Shown: positions 1 to 12,177 of the stretch, one piece after another
Numbering within the stretch: position 1 is the first letter of the stretch
How the letters are laid out: each line of letters starts with the position of its first letter
Assembly: GCA_037127255.1 (NCBI GenBank)
Contig: JBANSL010000013.1
Span: 17,194,688 to 17,258,687 of the forward strand
Direction: 5' to 3'
Source: Persicaria tinctoria
Lineage: Eukaryota; Streptophyta; Magnoliopsida; Caryophyllales; Polygonaceae
DNA: 64,000 bases
Position numbers and translations under genes: made by a program
Notes under the pieces: generated by a model
Databases searched by the model: none
The model's input: only the letters and a program-made list of their open reading frames with translations
Told to the model about the DNA's origin: nothing

Positions 1-1
1 A

Positions 2-55
2 CCCTTTTTTTTAACTTTATTTCCCCTTCCCTTTTTTTAACTTTATTTCCCCTTC
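2..55. repeat. Two tandem copies of a 26-27 bp T/C-rich unit
   Basis: The unit, a C-run followed by a T-run, aactttatttcccctt and so on, occurs at 2-28 and again at 29-55 with a one-base difference in the T-run. It is non-coding. The left window edge cuts whatever element it belongs to. Confidence 0.7.
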
Positions 56-511
56 ATCACATGCTACTGTGAGACCTGAGAGAGACAGACAGCAAGGCTC
101 ACTTCGTGACTCCAAGTTCGGTGGCCGGCTCGCTCCTATGGTCCAGGTTCGACCCCCGCCTCGAAACAGCGAGCCCCCTGAAAATATTCCTACATTCCGC
201 ACAACATGTACGTGTTGGACAAGAACGACTAGTGGTCAATTTTCGATCACCTCGACCTATGACCCAATTATCGGCATCTCTAATCTTTGTTGCTTGGATT
301 CATTGGTTTACAAAAAACTTTGAAAGATCGAGTTCCGGAAGGAGTGAAATGCTTTGTGTGGATGCTCGTTAAGGGAGTGGTGCTTACCAACATCGAGAGG
401 AAAAGGAGGCATGCAAGAGGGAAAAAGGTATGTGGAAAGTTGTTATTAGACCCTCAACTAACTTCTTTTGAGTTGATTTTGCATAATGGATTAGAGACAA
501 TATCATGAGGA

Positions 512-1063
512 ATGATACGATGGAGGATGGACCTACTTAGTGCAGCTGGTTCGCCATGGCTCTTTGGTGGACTAGATTGGAGATGGAGAAATGACAAAGT
601 CTTCAATAACAAGGATGCACATTTGGAAAGAGCTCGGTTCATGACAGAGCATGCCAAAGGTAATGGTGAGATGGGAGCTAGAACGAACAGAAACAACAAC
701 CATCAATGGTGTTGGTGAGCTGGGAAAAACCACTGGAAGGGTGGGTAAAACTTAATACCGATGGAGCCGTTAACAATGAAGGTATGACGATGTTAGAGGG
801 AGTCATCCGTGGGGAGACTGGGGAATGGACTTGTTGTTAGCTACAACCCTTATCAAAGGGAAGATCAGTTCGGGCACCCCATCTTCAGCTTGGTTACTCA
901 ATGTCAACGTTTTCTCTTTCGAAGTTGGGAAATCCAACTTCGACACGTCTTTAGGGAAGCGAATTCCGTCGTCGACTCCCTCGCCGCTTTTGCTTTTTCT
1001 CTCCCTTGTGATTTACAAGTTTTGCCTAGCCCGCCTGAAGGCCTTGCGCGCTGTTACTATTGA
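512..1063 (+). pseudogene. LINE (non-LTR retrotransposon) RNase H remnant
   Basis: Decayed 3' part of a plant L1-type element. Around 575-600 the translation reads WRWRNDKVF, the linker seen between the zf-RVT region and the RNase H domain of plant LINEs. From about 735 it reads WVKLNTDGAVNNEG, the start of the RVT_3-type RNase H domain with its first acidic residue. At about 935-975 in another frame it reads LRHVFREANSVVDSLA, the C-terminal helix of the same domain. The three parts are in different frames and the middle is shortened, so there are at least two frameshifts and an internal deletion. Family assignment is from motif recall. The 5' end and target duplication were not found. Confidence 0.7.
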
Positions 1064-1608
1064 GGAAAATGCTAGGGGAAGAGCTACTCCCCGCCTCACT
1101 TGCATGTTGCTTTCTCTCGACCTTGCCGTTTTGAGGGCTTCGCTTTCACTTTTTAGTACAAAAAAAAACAATTTCATGATGTTAAAGTTAATTGGGGAAA
1201 AAAAGTCCACGACATATTTCATTATAGAAATTAGAAGAATGTATTTTTTTTTTGAACCGGAAAGGATTCAATGCACCGGACATGTCTGGTGGATCGAGAG
1301 GTCGAAAAGATCGGCAACGGACAAAAACCGTTATGAAAATAACCGAAAAATACAGAACAAATCAACAAAGACAAATACACTGCGAAAAAGCTAGAGAACA
1401 AAGGTTGATACAAGCAAAGGCGAATGATGTTGGAACCGGGACAATGTGAGTCAACTCTTCTGATAGTTGGTAGAGGCAATGTATGATATCTTTAAAGAAC
1501 AAAAGTGGAGACCTAATATTTGAACTTTGTCATCACCAAACCATTAGATTTCGATCACGTCAACGATCTAATGCACGACGGCAAAAGAGAAAGACATGTG
1601 CTCTTGAT

Positions 1609-2004
1609 TAGACCTAAGCAGACCTGGGCCAATCCGCTCGGCCCGCCCAGCCCGCCCGGCAAAATGGGCGGACTTGGGTAGAGTAGTTGGCCCAAGCGGA
1701 CCGATAGGCCCATCGGTTGGGCCGGGCTTGGGTTTGGGATTTAGCCCAAGCGGGCCGACAGGCCCGCCCGGTATATTTGTGTGATTTTTGTTGGGACTTT
1801 TGTTTGAGATTTGTAAAATTTGTTTGTTTGTTGGTGACTTATAACAAAAGCCCATTTGGCCCGGTGGGCAGCCCGGCCCACCAACGTGGGCGGGCTTGGG
1901 CGAGGTCGTTGGTCCAATAACCGAGCCTGGCCCAAGCCCGACCCGATACAGTGGACTGAAAAATGGTCTTAGGCTCGTCCCAAGCCCGCCCATGATCAGG
2001 TCTA
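1609..2004. mobile_element. Small non-autonomous hAT element (396 bp)
   Basis: Flanked by exact 8-bp direct repeats CTCTTGAT at 1601-1608 and 2005-2012, the target duplication length of hAT transposons. Terminal inverted repeats begin TAGACCT at both ends. The subterminal DNA is unusually G+C-rich, packed with CCCGGCCC/GGGCTTGGG runs in both orientations, while the flanks are very AT-rich. No transposase is encoded. Long open frames here are by-products of GGNCCN-type repeats. A related element lies at 20554-21127. Confidence 0.85.
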
Positions 2005-2012
2005 CTCTTGAT

Positions 2013-4780
2013 AATGTTATTATAGTTTCATACTTTTTTTAAATAAAGTTAGTTAGTTATAACACGACAAAATAGGGGACCAATAATAGTCGTAGTAAAC
2101 TCATGATGTCATTTCCACTAGCATTTATTTAAATAAAAAAATTACTCCCTTAGTTAAAAAAAATGTCTTTTTTCACATTATTTTTAAATAACAAAAATAC
2201 CAATTTTGTTTTAGTTATTTAAAATAATTTGTAACATATGAAATTACTTTAAAAAATTAATTAATTTATAAATAAATATTTTACATAATTTTTAACTTAT
2301 AAAAAAATATGTTAAAAAAAATAAATTATAATTTTAAACAGAGAAATATTATTTAAAAAAATAATAGGAAATTAGGTCATATCAGACACATAACACTGAT
2401 AACAGTATAACACCCCTGGTTTTGATGGGTTCAATGAATTTTGTTCGCCTACAACATATAGGACTTTTAGCAGGCCCATATAGCCACATTGGTTAGATTT
2501 CAGGAAGTCTCGAATAGGCGTGCTAGATCTTGAAGATTTTTAATTATATTTTAATATTTCATTTTGCCCCCAAAATTGATATATAGATACTTACTTGTTA
2601 AGTCTTTCTAATATAATAGAATACCATAATTTTATAAGTTAATAAGTTAAAGCCAAAAAATTTCTCTACCAAATAAAAAAACAAACCTAAAAAGGAAATA
2701 TTAAACAAAATAAAATAATTTAAATTTAGAAAATATTTCTTGATTGAGTATGTAAACACATGCTCATAGAATATATGTTAGAAAAACTATTTTACTTTCG
2801 ACAATATTTTTATATATTGAGTTCAGGCATAAATTAATTAAGAATCGCATAAATTCAATTTTCTTTACAAAATTATATAAAATTTAAATAATAAAAAAAT
2901 GCCCACAAGTTATATTTTTAGGCGATTTCACTTAATAAATTTATAAAATGTGAAATTATCAAAATAATTAAGAATAGTATTTTGAAACATTCTTTAGAAA
3001 GTATTGTAGGTGATTTCTGAAAGAAAAATCTTATTTATAACCAATTTTACGTGACTATCGAATTTAGGAATGATTTAAAAAAGCGTGTATGTTGACTACT
3101 TAGTCCTCTTTTTTCATTAATAAAAGCGCGTCGAGATATGCGGAGAGCCCCGTCTCTCCTTTTCAACAAAAAAAAAAGGAATGATTTTAAAAAAATCAAT
3201 TCTTTGATTTAAATAATTAGAAATAGTTTACATAATTTATCTCTAATTCAAATGAAATTATCATTTAATTTGCAGTGCAAACAGAGAAATTTATCACAAA
3301 GTTTAACATATATTGTGTACGAGATCGAATTCCTTTCCTTAAAGCAACAAGAAATTAAAAATCAAAATTCACATTTAGAATGTCTTTAAAACTTAAAAGT
3401 GTAAATTATAACTAAATAATCCAACTTTGATCATCAGTTGAGTCTTTTCAAACTATCAGAAGTTAGGTTATTGCATGTGACGATAAATCACTTAATTATA
3501 TCATTACATGCTTTAGCATACCAATTATTATATAGAAAAAAAATCCAAGACCACAAACACAAAATTACATGTTTAAAAAAAAGGGGAAAAAAAAGCTATT
3601 GCTATTTAAGACTCATGACCTAAAGTCAATCTTTGTGTTCTTATTCAAAATTTAACTAACAAAATACTAAAAAAATAATAACATAAAGACACTTGTGTTG
3701 TGTCACGTTATAAATATGAAAAAATGATTTTAAAATCTCAAAAGGCGTTCCATATAAATTAGAAAAGGAAACCTATTTTGGCTTTAAACATTAAACATGT
3801 GGAGGGATCAGAAAAATCCAAGAAAATTATAGGTGAATATAATTAAAACGGTTTCTATACTCTTATTATAAGAAATTTAATTTGAAAATATTTCTTTTAG
3901 ATACACTCGGTTTAACCATTTTCAAATTAAATTATAGGGTTGTTCATTTTCTTTTAGAATTTTCTTTTTCAATAAAATATTCTTATCATATACGGTACAC
4001 CATAAACAAACCACAGTTAAAAATATTGTGCCTTTGAGTTCACCAACCAATACCACTTGGCCTTTGTTGCCAATAGATTTGCCACCAATTAACTTTAACT
4101 TACCATTGTTTTTTTTAACTTCAACTTACCGTCGGTTTTGGATTCAAATCCGCCCTCGGTATCCATGGTATTGAATGGATATCGAAACCTTTTTTTTTCC
4201 CTAAAGACAATAGTATGAGTAGTGATGTCAATGTTATAAAATCAGGCATTAAATTAGACTTTTTTAAAAAAAAAAATAGAGTTAGAATTCGAGATTATAC
4301 ATGCATGAAACTCGAGAGGCCGATAAATCGACAAACGGAAGATCATTGACATACAACAAAATACAGAAAAATGTGCAATAGACAACACACAACGAAAGAT
4401 GAATCAGACTTAATAAAACTAGAAAATTAGGGATGTAAGCTAAGAACAAAGTTAAGCACCATCGTGAAATAGCACGCACAACAGACCGGCGAAAATTAAT
4501 TAATTTAATATTTCAAATTACTAGTGTAACCATAATTTTTTTTTAAAACTATGGTATTGAAAGAGAGGAAAAAAAAATAGATACTTTTATTAAATATATA
4601 TAATTCAGTTTTAATATCCTCTCTCTCTATATATAAAGAAGGCTTATTAAACCAAATTAAGATAAAGTTGTCATTGATTTAGTCTCGGAATTTTCTACAT
4701 TGTCTAACTTGATCGTCGAAAACTTTCTGAAAAATGAGTCCAGCACACTTAGATGTTCAAATTATTGATCATCAATTGAT
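2013..4780. other. AT-rich intergenic region, no gene seen
   Basis: About 2.8 kb of AT-rich DNA with short homopolymer runs. I found no convincing coding segment, RNA gene or bounded transposon. Frames here are short and lack family motifs. A small GC-richer patch at 3124-3165 precedes an A-run and could be the tail of a retroelement, but no boundaries could be set. Confidence 0.5.
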
Positions 4781-4783
4781 TTA

Positions 4784-4794
4784 TTTATATATAA
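4784..4794 (+). promoter_or_regulatory. Probable TATA box of the FLZ gene
   Basis: The sequence tttatatataa lies about 95 bp upstream of the start codon at 4885. Initiation would be near 4815-4820, giving a leader of roughly 65-70 bases. This is inferred from position and composition only. Confidence 0.5.
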
Positions 4795-4884
4795 GACCGG
4801 TTACCAGATAAGCCCTAGCTAGCTACCTTCACCACCAAGGGCTTAAAATCACATACACTTCCCTTATCAATTAATCAAAGGAAG

Positions 4885-5241
4885 ATGTCATCTTCATCAT
4901 ACTATGACGATGATCACAACACCTGCGACGAACATGTATGCCATTTTCTAGGAGCTTGTTCTATGTGCAATAAGCAACTTGGACTCAACCATGACATCTT
5001 CATGTACAGGTGATCAGCTAGCTAGATAGATGGCTAGTCCAATCTAATTGTTCTAAACTCCTGATGACAATTGGGGTTAACTGATTGCAGGGGAAACACG
5101 CCGTTTTGCAGTGAGGAGTGCAGGCGAAAGCAGATTCAGATGGACGATGATGATCATTCCAAGAAGAAGAAGAAGAGTTTGATTGCGAGGAAGAGAGTTG
5201 CAGAGGCTCCGCCTCAAGATTTGCATTTGCACAAGAAGTAG
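4885..5241 (+). CDS. FCS-Like Zinc finger (FLZ) domain protein, 91 aa
   Basis: Two exons, 4885-5009 and 5091-5241, with an 81-bp GT-AG intron; 125 + 151 bases give 92 codons including TAG. The FLZ domain spans about residues 19-56. It reads CHFLGACSMC (first Cys pair), a spacer with LGLNHDIFMYRG, then FCSEECRRKQI (second Cys pair and the FCS signature). FLZ proteins are plant-specific adaptors that bind SnRK1 kinase subunits and scaffold energy and stress signalling; that role comes from the family. The tail after residue 60 is basic, with a KKKKK run, and may help nuclear targeting. The intron splits the domain between MYR and GNTPFC. The start is the first ATG after the putative TATA box. 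No frame defects are seen. Confidence 0.9.
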
Positions 5242-6422
5242 TTTCTTGTTGAATGCTGATTATATGTAAGCATTCAAGCATTTTAGCTTAGCTTTAAATG
5301 CACGAATTTTTAGTCGGAGGGACGAAAGAGATCGAATCAACGAGTTAACATCATGTACTGATTATGTGTCGTGCTGTTCAACTCTCTACTGTTTTCTGAT
5401 CCATGCTTTCACCTTCCCTTTGCGAGTTCTTTCATCACGGGTAACTCAATCAATTCAATACAGTACGATTTAAACCGAGAAAACACAATGCCCACTCAAC
5501 CTAATGAAAATTGAACTCCATCACAACTCATTCATATACCATCAAAGAGCTCACAATAAGCTTGAAGTTGAATAATCCAAATTGAAAAATACAAGTACAA
5601 TTTACTTGACTACTAAATAAACCTCACCATTTTAGAGTTGGTAGTGAAAAAAAACCTATCTAATTTTATAGTTTATACCAAACTAAAAATGCCTAATTTT
5701 ATTAGGGAACTGCCGAAATCATCGTATCTTTCTTTCTTACTGGTTATCCACCCAGCAAAATCATGCATCAAACCATTAAACCAGAGGAAATGAGTCTTGA
5801 TGTGAGCCTAAAATGTGTGTTATTGCCTGATCCTAAACTTGGATTCCCTTTCGTGAATCCGAATCCGACATCACCCACTCAAAACCTTATTCCATGGCAA
5901 GGATAGAACCCTAACAAAAACCAACAAGTCCACCGAGTGAGGAGTCAACTGTGAAGATGCCAATGAGCCAAAAGCTTACCTTGCGCCTTGCAGGCAACCG
6001 TCCATTCAGTTCAGATATCTTGGAAGGGAGGCTCCATGGGGAACCAACTCCCAATCTAGTTTAAACATTAACCAGGAGGATTCATTCAACTAGCTAGAAT
6101 CGAACAATAGGGCCAGCATGGCTGCCATTAGTGCCTAGCTAGGTCATCAAAATTCCAAGGTATGATGCAAAAAATAAAATAGTGAAGGAACAGAAACAGA
6201 AATTACTAGCAAGTTCTCAACCAGACAAGATGGAAAAGGGCGGAAAATGTACAGCACAACTTTTTTTTTCTTGATATATTCAAGAAAGCTTTTTACCCAG
6301 CATTCATAAGTGACCTCGCATAGGTCCATCCTAATGTTAGTTGCTTCATCCCTATGATTGACGAAGAAAGCTAATGACAAATAGTGATCTCATTGAATTC
6401 TAAGATCTGCCGATTCCAATCC
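5242..6422. other. Region between FLZ and CK2-beta genes
   Basis: Contains the 3' untranslated sequences of two convergent genes: FLZ (+) ending at 5241 and CK2 beta (-) ending at 6423. No coding segment was recognised between them. A stretch at 5810-6040 is less AT-rich but has no long frame or known motif. Confidence 0.5.
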
Positions 6423-9400
6423 TCAGGGCTTGTGGATCTTGAATCCGAACACTCTTGGTACATAGTTCTGTGATGGCTTTTGAGGCCTCGCATTTGCATA
6501 TGTCATCAGAAAGAGATGAGCGAATGTGGTCCCGAAATACGCTCCATCTACGCCTTTAGTCAAGTGAAGGAAAACTTCTATAGAACTGATAACTGATAAA
6601 TGAAGAGTCAACAATATAAATAAAACAGAAGAAATTGCGGAATTTGATGCAAGAGAATCTGAGCAAAGATCAACTCCTATGGACTTCATGGCAAATGGGC
6701 AAAAAACCAGTTGAATAAGATACCTATCAACCCACTTCATGTTTTTTCTTTCACATTCTATAATGTAAAGATAAAAAGAGACTCATCTACAATGTAAAAT
6801 TTTTTGGCTAATGATCATGTAGTTATAACTTTCAATTAATAATGCAAGCGGCATAAATATAATTTACCAAACAGCAGTAAAAAAAAAGTTAGGAATTGGG
6901 ACACAAAAGGATACTGGCTTGGTATTTTGACAATGGGTAGTAGATGTCTTCGCATTTTGGGCAGTAGACCTTGACGTTGCTCGTTCTTGGAATATCTGAT
7001 TGACCAACAGGCAGGCATGGCTGCCCAGAGCAGTAGACTCTAGGGCATCTTCCAAATTCAAAGTTCTTATACTTTTCAAACTGCACAGTGAAATGAAACA
7101 GCTATATTGAGTAACTGAACCAAGAGTGCAGCTTGAATGAATAGATCGAAGGTGTTAATTCCGGAAAGGATAAGGATATAGAGACTGAAGAAAATATCTT
7201 ACCATTGCTGACATTCCCTTGCTGGTCAAAATGTAGCGAGCATGAATCAGACCATACAGCATCTCAGCTGCACTCTCAATCAATTCATTCTGTTCCTCGG
7301 TGAACATGTCACCTACACAATTAGCAGAACACATCATGTACAAAATATCAGAGGAGCTATACAGGCAAACCCCTGGTTCGGTTCAAGTGTTCAGTGTAAT
7401 CTCACACTTGACTCTTGGTATGGTAAAGTATTATGTAAATTACTATCCAATCAATACAAAGTTACCTTCATCCAAAATGTTACTAAATGTTTTGAATTTT
7501 TTTTTTTCTAATAGAGTCGTGTGGTTTAGACTTCAGATTCTATAGGATTATAGACAAAAACTGATTTCTTAGAAACTAATGCCATCAAGAATTGCAAAAT
7601 TCCTCGCCAGGAAGCAATGCAATTGCTATGACTATCTTATCCTATATTCTATGTATATAGTTCTTTTCCTTTAGATTAATTAAATTCCTATAACTGGCTC
7701 TTGAGATAAAAAAAAAATAAAAATGGAAGGCCCATAATTTTAGATAAGCATTCAGTCTTCATGGGAAAAGTAAGATAATGCTTGCCATGAGAAGATTAGA
7801 CATCTAAAATTAGAAATTGACTGCTTAAGCACTGCAATAGCTACGATTTTGTCTTATCCTCAATGCTATGTATATACTTCTTTTCTTTTGGATTAATTAC
7901 ATTCGTATAATTGGCTCTTCGGATAAAAAGAGATTTGGAAAATACGGAAGGCACACATTTTCAGATAAGAGATTCAGTCTTCATGGGAAAAGTAAGATAA
8001 CACTTACCATGAGAAGATTCGACATCTAAAATTAGGTCAAGAGCGTAATCATAGTAAGGAACTTGACTGCTTAAGCCACACAGGTTGAAATCATCCTGAA
8101 TGTATTCATCATCAACTTCGCAAAAAAATTCATTTCCTCGTAAATTACAAAACCATGAGATCCATGATGTATCATCCCCTTCGGAACCAGAGACATCTGA
8201 ATCTGCACTATCTGTTTCGGATTCTGCAACAAAAGCAGACACTAACATATATCAGGAAATAAGTTCAATTTTTTTTATTGCCATGGGGGAATAATACATC
8301 AAGAAACATTAAAAGCCAAATTGGTATTGACTACGCATTGCTTGAAAGAGGAAACGGGCATTTAATCTTGACAATCAAAGCTACAATCTATCACAGACAT
8401 ATACCAGCAATATCCATAACTACAACGCTTGATCAGGCAGTCCCTAAGAACCTCCTGCATGCTACAGTTGAAAAACGGTTGTTCATTTTCCATAATCCAT
8501 ATATGTAAGCATTTAAAGCACTAACATTTTTGTTGGACCCTCTCAAATCAAGAATAGGCTCAAAATATTCTTCCAAAATAATAAATATAACAAAAACGGT
8601 TGTTCATACTTTATTTTATCCTACTTTAACCCAACCGCAAACCCTGTGACCTGGGTTGACCATTGACCCCACGATCAAGTCTCTCTCCGTATCCCCTTTC
8701 CAGTTTCCCCACAAAAATCACACCCTCAATTCTCCTAGATGCCATTACTTAAGTTCCACATTCTCTTTCCAATAAAAGGATATGAATTGATGAAATACTA
8801 AATACTCACATGAGGGTCTAGAGGACCGTTATTAACGATTGCGTAGGATACAAGAATAAATGGAGTACCATCATGCAACTAGCTATATCAGTAAAAACTT
8901 TCACTTCATTCATTGTATACGTCAACAAAACAGTATTAAAAAATGTCCATCACCGTCACATCTAGAATATTCAAGAACTCCCTCTAAATTCAATATTTAT
9001 AGCCAATTAGGAAGCTAATGCCAAAACAAGAACACACCAGATATCTAGACAAGTGCAGTCCATCTAGGGAGGTTAAAAGTACAATCTAAACCCTCCCATT
9101 GCAATTGCAAGGGGATAATCTCTCAAGAACCCTGATGTTATGGCCAAAATAGGCTAAACTAAACTAGTCCTTTATTTAAAACAAAGTTAAGGATAATGCA
9201 ATGACCCACCTTACTATGAAACAAAAAGACATTTCAAGCATATTGAATATGGAAACCACAGAGCTATCCTATTTCCCAAATCCTTAACCTTTAAACACCA
9301 GCTCTACTATGCAACACAATGATGAATGAACCAAACACCCTAGGCAAACACAATAGCTGCAATGAGTTATCTAACGGTGTACTTCCACATGAGAAAAGTA

Positions 9401-9740
9401 CCAGACCACCAAATCAACACAATGGAATGATTAAATCGCAAAACACACAAGAAATTCACATTAAAATATAAAGAAGCAGCAAATTGTCAAGAATTTGTGA
9501 CCAACCATCGGAACACTCCTTGTTCTTGGCAAGGGCGGAATCACGGCCATGGGAAGGCATCCTAGCGGCAGAAGCGGACGACGCCGCCGGCAACCTCCCA
9601 TCCTTATCCTTGGAGCTGAAGCCTCTGGACGTCGACGGCAACGTCCGCTCCAGATGCTTGTCTAGAACATCGTTGATCCGCTTCCGATCGAAACCCCCAA
9701 CCTCCGACCTGGAAGATCCTCCTCCCTTATCCTTATACAT
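6423..9740 (-). CDS. CKB: Casein kinase 2 regulatory subunit beta, 285 aa
   Basis: Five coding exons on the minus strand: 9740-9506, 8223-8008, 7312-7203, 7080-6915 and 6553-6423. All introns are GT-AG and the phases sum to exactly 286 codons. CK2 beta dimerises and binds two catalytic alpha subunits to form the Ser/Thr kinase holoenzyme in nucleus and cytosol. The first ~80 residues are the Ser-rich plant-specific extension. The core follows: [30 protein letters not shown] and [11 protein letters not shown]. The zinc finger then appears as RCPRVYC and, 20-odd residues on, [14 protein letters not shown]. The C-terminus is [14 protein letters not shown]. The acidic stretch [17 protein letters not shown] matches the acidic part of the family. 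Length equals that of plant CKB proteins. Upstream DNA to about 10050 is probably 5' leader; the promoter has no clear TATA box. Intron 2 carries a duplicated exon end (see 7611-8055). Confidence 0.95.
7611..8055. repeat. 222-bp tandem duplication covering an exon-2 end of CKB
   Basis: The string attcagtcttcatggg begins at 7750 and recurs at 7972, a period of 222. Matching sequence extends either side, including the actgcttaag block at 7827 and in real exon 2. The 7785-7840 copy resembles the last codons of exon 2 and its donor, but the donor there reads GCAAG instead of GTAAG and part of the coding portion is missing. It therefore looks like a dead partial exon inside intron 2. Confidence 0.75.
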
Positions 9741-11168
9741 ATCTCCGCCGTATAAGCGACGGCCTGATTCTCGAAAAATCGGGAGAAAACGAATTCAAAT
9801 CCGTTGGGAGGAGGAACCTGAGGATGTTGGTGGCGCGGAAACGAATCGAGATATCCGAATCAGATTTGAGAAGAGGAAATGGGGGCCAAATTGGAAGGCG
9901 ATGTGATGGCTAGGGGTGAATCTGGGAGCATAGGTGAGATCGAAGACGAGAAATGGAGGCGATGGATCGAGAGGATAGATATTTTTTAGGGTTTTTTGGA
10001 CGGTACGAAGGAGAGTGTGAATAGAAACCGGGCTTTGTCCTCGTTCTGTCGTCCCACCCCTCTCCCTGCTGTCTGTGACGGTGAAATCGTATCCTATTAT
10101 TACCAACCTTTCCCCATTTTCTGTCATTCACCCTCAACTTTTTAATACTATAGCATCGGCGCTTCGCTATGGACCTGATTAAACTATGACTAAATAGGAA
10201 ATACAAATACATGATTTTTTGGGTTCAATTTTGGAATGTTTTAATAAATCATATATATAATATAGATATAGATGACCAAGTTATTTTGAGGTGATTGTGT
10301 CGTTCCTATAGGGTAGAGACGATGCGATTAATTCAAAATTGAGAAGTATCTTTTTAATTCTCGAAAAATGAGAAGAAAGGGGATTTTTTTTCTCTTAAAT
10401 CGGTAAATGTATATACTTTGTGTGTAACCACAAAAGTATGAAAACAACGTGTCCCCGTAAGCAAAAGTGTGTCCACTCTAATTGACTCCAATGCCCTCCA
10501 CCATATTATCCCACAAGTCTCCTAACCCATTGTTTTTCCCTCCTAGTTTTACATTTACATTTGATAATAATTCGATTTTTAAAAGCTTCGAAAATCTCGT
10601 TAACATACTCATTTGGGTTGCATTCCTCGTTGTTGAATATCCTCTTGTTCTTGGCGCGCACCATATCATTTCGACGAAAGCACAAAATGTCAGTAACATG
10701 CATGTCTTAGAAGATGGTACCTTTTCTCATATTTTTCGGTGTGTTTGCGAACCCCAACAAGTCAACAACCACTCATCACGCATTGTTCTTTTTTCCGTGA
10801 AAGATTTATCTGCGTATTAATTATAACTAACGATCTACTAATAATTTCCTCAAAATGATTTGTTGATTTATGAATATGTATTAGTTTATATCCATATATA
10901 ATACTAAAACTTGTATTTGTATTTTGTAAATCAGTTTCACAATGTTATAATAGTTTTAAAAAAATCATATAATTAACATGATGTATAATGTGCTACATCC
11001 TTAGATGACGCAACAAAATAAATGAAAATGGATTCTCTCATTCAAATGTATATGTACATACGTGGTATAATATTTCCCCAAAACGCATCGTTGAATGAAA
11101 CCCTAACAAGTACCGTATGCAACGTAACTACCAAGTATAGTTTCAATCCAATAGCTATCATAAACATG
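9741..11168. other. CKB upstream region and intergenic DNA
   Basis: 9741-10050 is GC-richer and probably holds the CKB 5' leader and promoter on the minus strand. From 10200 to 11168 the DNA is AT-rich. A minus-strand stretch near 10500-10700 has a weak resemblance to a LINE linker (RRNDMVRAKNKRIF), which I could not confirm. No gene was recognised. Confidence 0.4.
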
Positions 11169-12129
11169 TCATTGTTCCCATGACTTCCGACAATGAACAT
11201 GGGGCGACCACGCCAAACCGGCAGTCCCATTACCCGACGATGACGGCGACGGCGGCGGCGACGTCAACGACGAGCTCTGAAACCTCTTCCAGTCGGCCAA
11301 CACGGCGGCCAAGTCCTTGACCTTGGCGCTAATGTAGCGGCAGCAGTTAGCGTGGACGGTGACGACCTCCGACAAATCCTTGCTGTCCTGGCAAAACCCG
11401 CTGAAGCGGCTCGTGTCGAGGAACCGCACGGTGAGGTTTAGCGACTTCATGGTGCCCCTCCGTATCATGCCCTGCAGCACGTCCTGCTCCTTCATCCCGG
11501 CCGACGCGTGTCGCAGGCCGTACCACCGCTCGAACAGCGATATGGTCCGGTTGTTCGACCTCACCCGGTAGAACCCGGTGTTGATCTGGTTCTTGGCGGA
11601 CCTTTTGTGGCCGTTGAACCAGTCTGTGCTAAACTCGATGTCGTTTGTGTGGTTCGACGCGTCCAGCCTCGTGAAGGGATTCCTTAGCCACATTACGTCT
11701 GTATCCTGTACGTACCAACGTAGTATATACGAAAACCCATTATAACCAAAAATCCAATTGTGTATGTAGAGCATTTGTTACGTTGTCGACCTTTTCAAGT
11801 AACCAAGTTACTTGATTATATGGCTAATCTGATCGATCGACATGCTATATATGGATCGAATTTATAGTATTGCAGGTAGTATGACGTAGTCGATTTTAAA
11901 ACACGGTCCAATTCTTCACAAAACAAAGGAAAACGCCAAAACGGTGTGCTTTGAGTTTTTCAAAAACAAGAAACTTGAAGAAATAACATGGTAGGTTGAA
12001 ATTTAAGGTTAATATATATAAATAGGCAAAACTAATTAAAATAATTCAATATTTAGAGATGTTAAAAAACATACTAGTATCATTTTTCAATCGTAAGGAA
12101 AATAACTCAATCTTTCGGGGACATAACAA

Positions 12130-12177
<48 letters not shown>

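Noticed and set aside
69..200. Possible tRNA gene or SINE: ggttcgaccccc looks like box B and ggtggccggctcg like box A
   Set aside because: The two boxes are only about 24 bases apart, no cloverleaf can be drawn, and no flanking duplication was found. It may be a decayed relative of the 51807 SINE, but this is not supported well enough to list.
1568..1993. 141-residue Gly/Pro-rich frame as a gene
   Set aside because: It lies inside the hAT element and results from its GGNCCN subterminal repeats.
9484..9906. 140-residue plus-strand frame as a gene
   Set aside because: It is the antisense shadow of CKB exon 1 and its leader, which are GC-richer than surroundings.
10478..10703. Minus-strand frame with RRNDMVRAKNKRIF as a LINE fragment
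   Set aside because: Only one short weak motif, no neighbouring RT or RNase H sequence and no A-tail.
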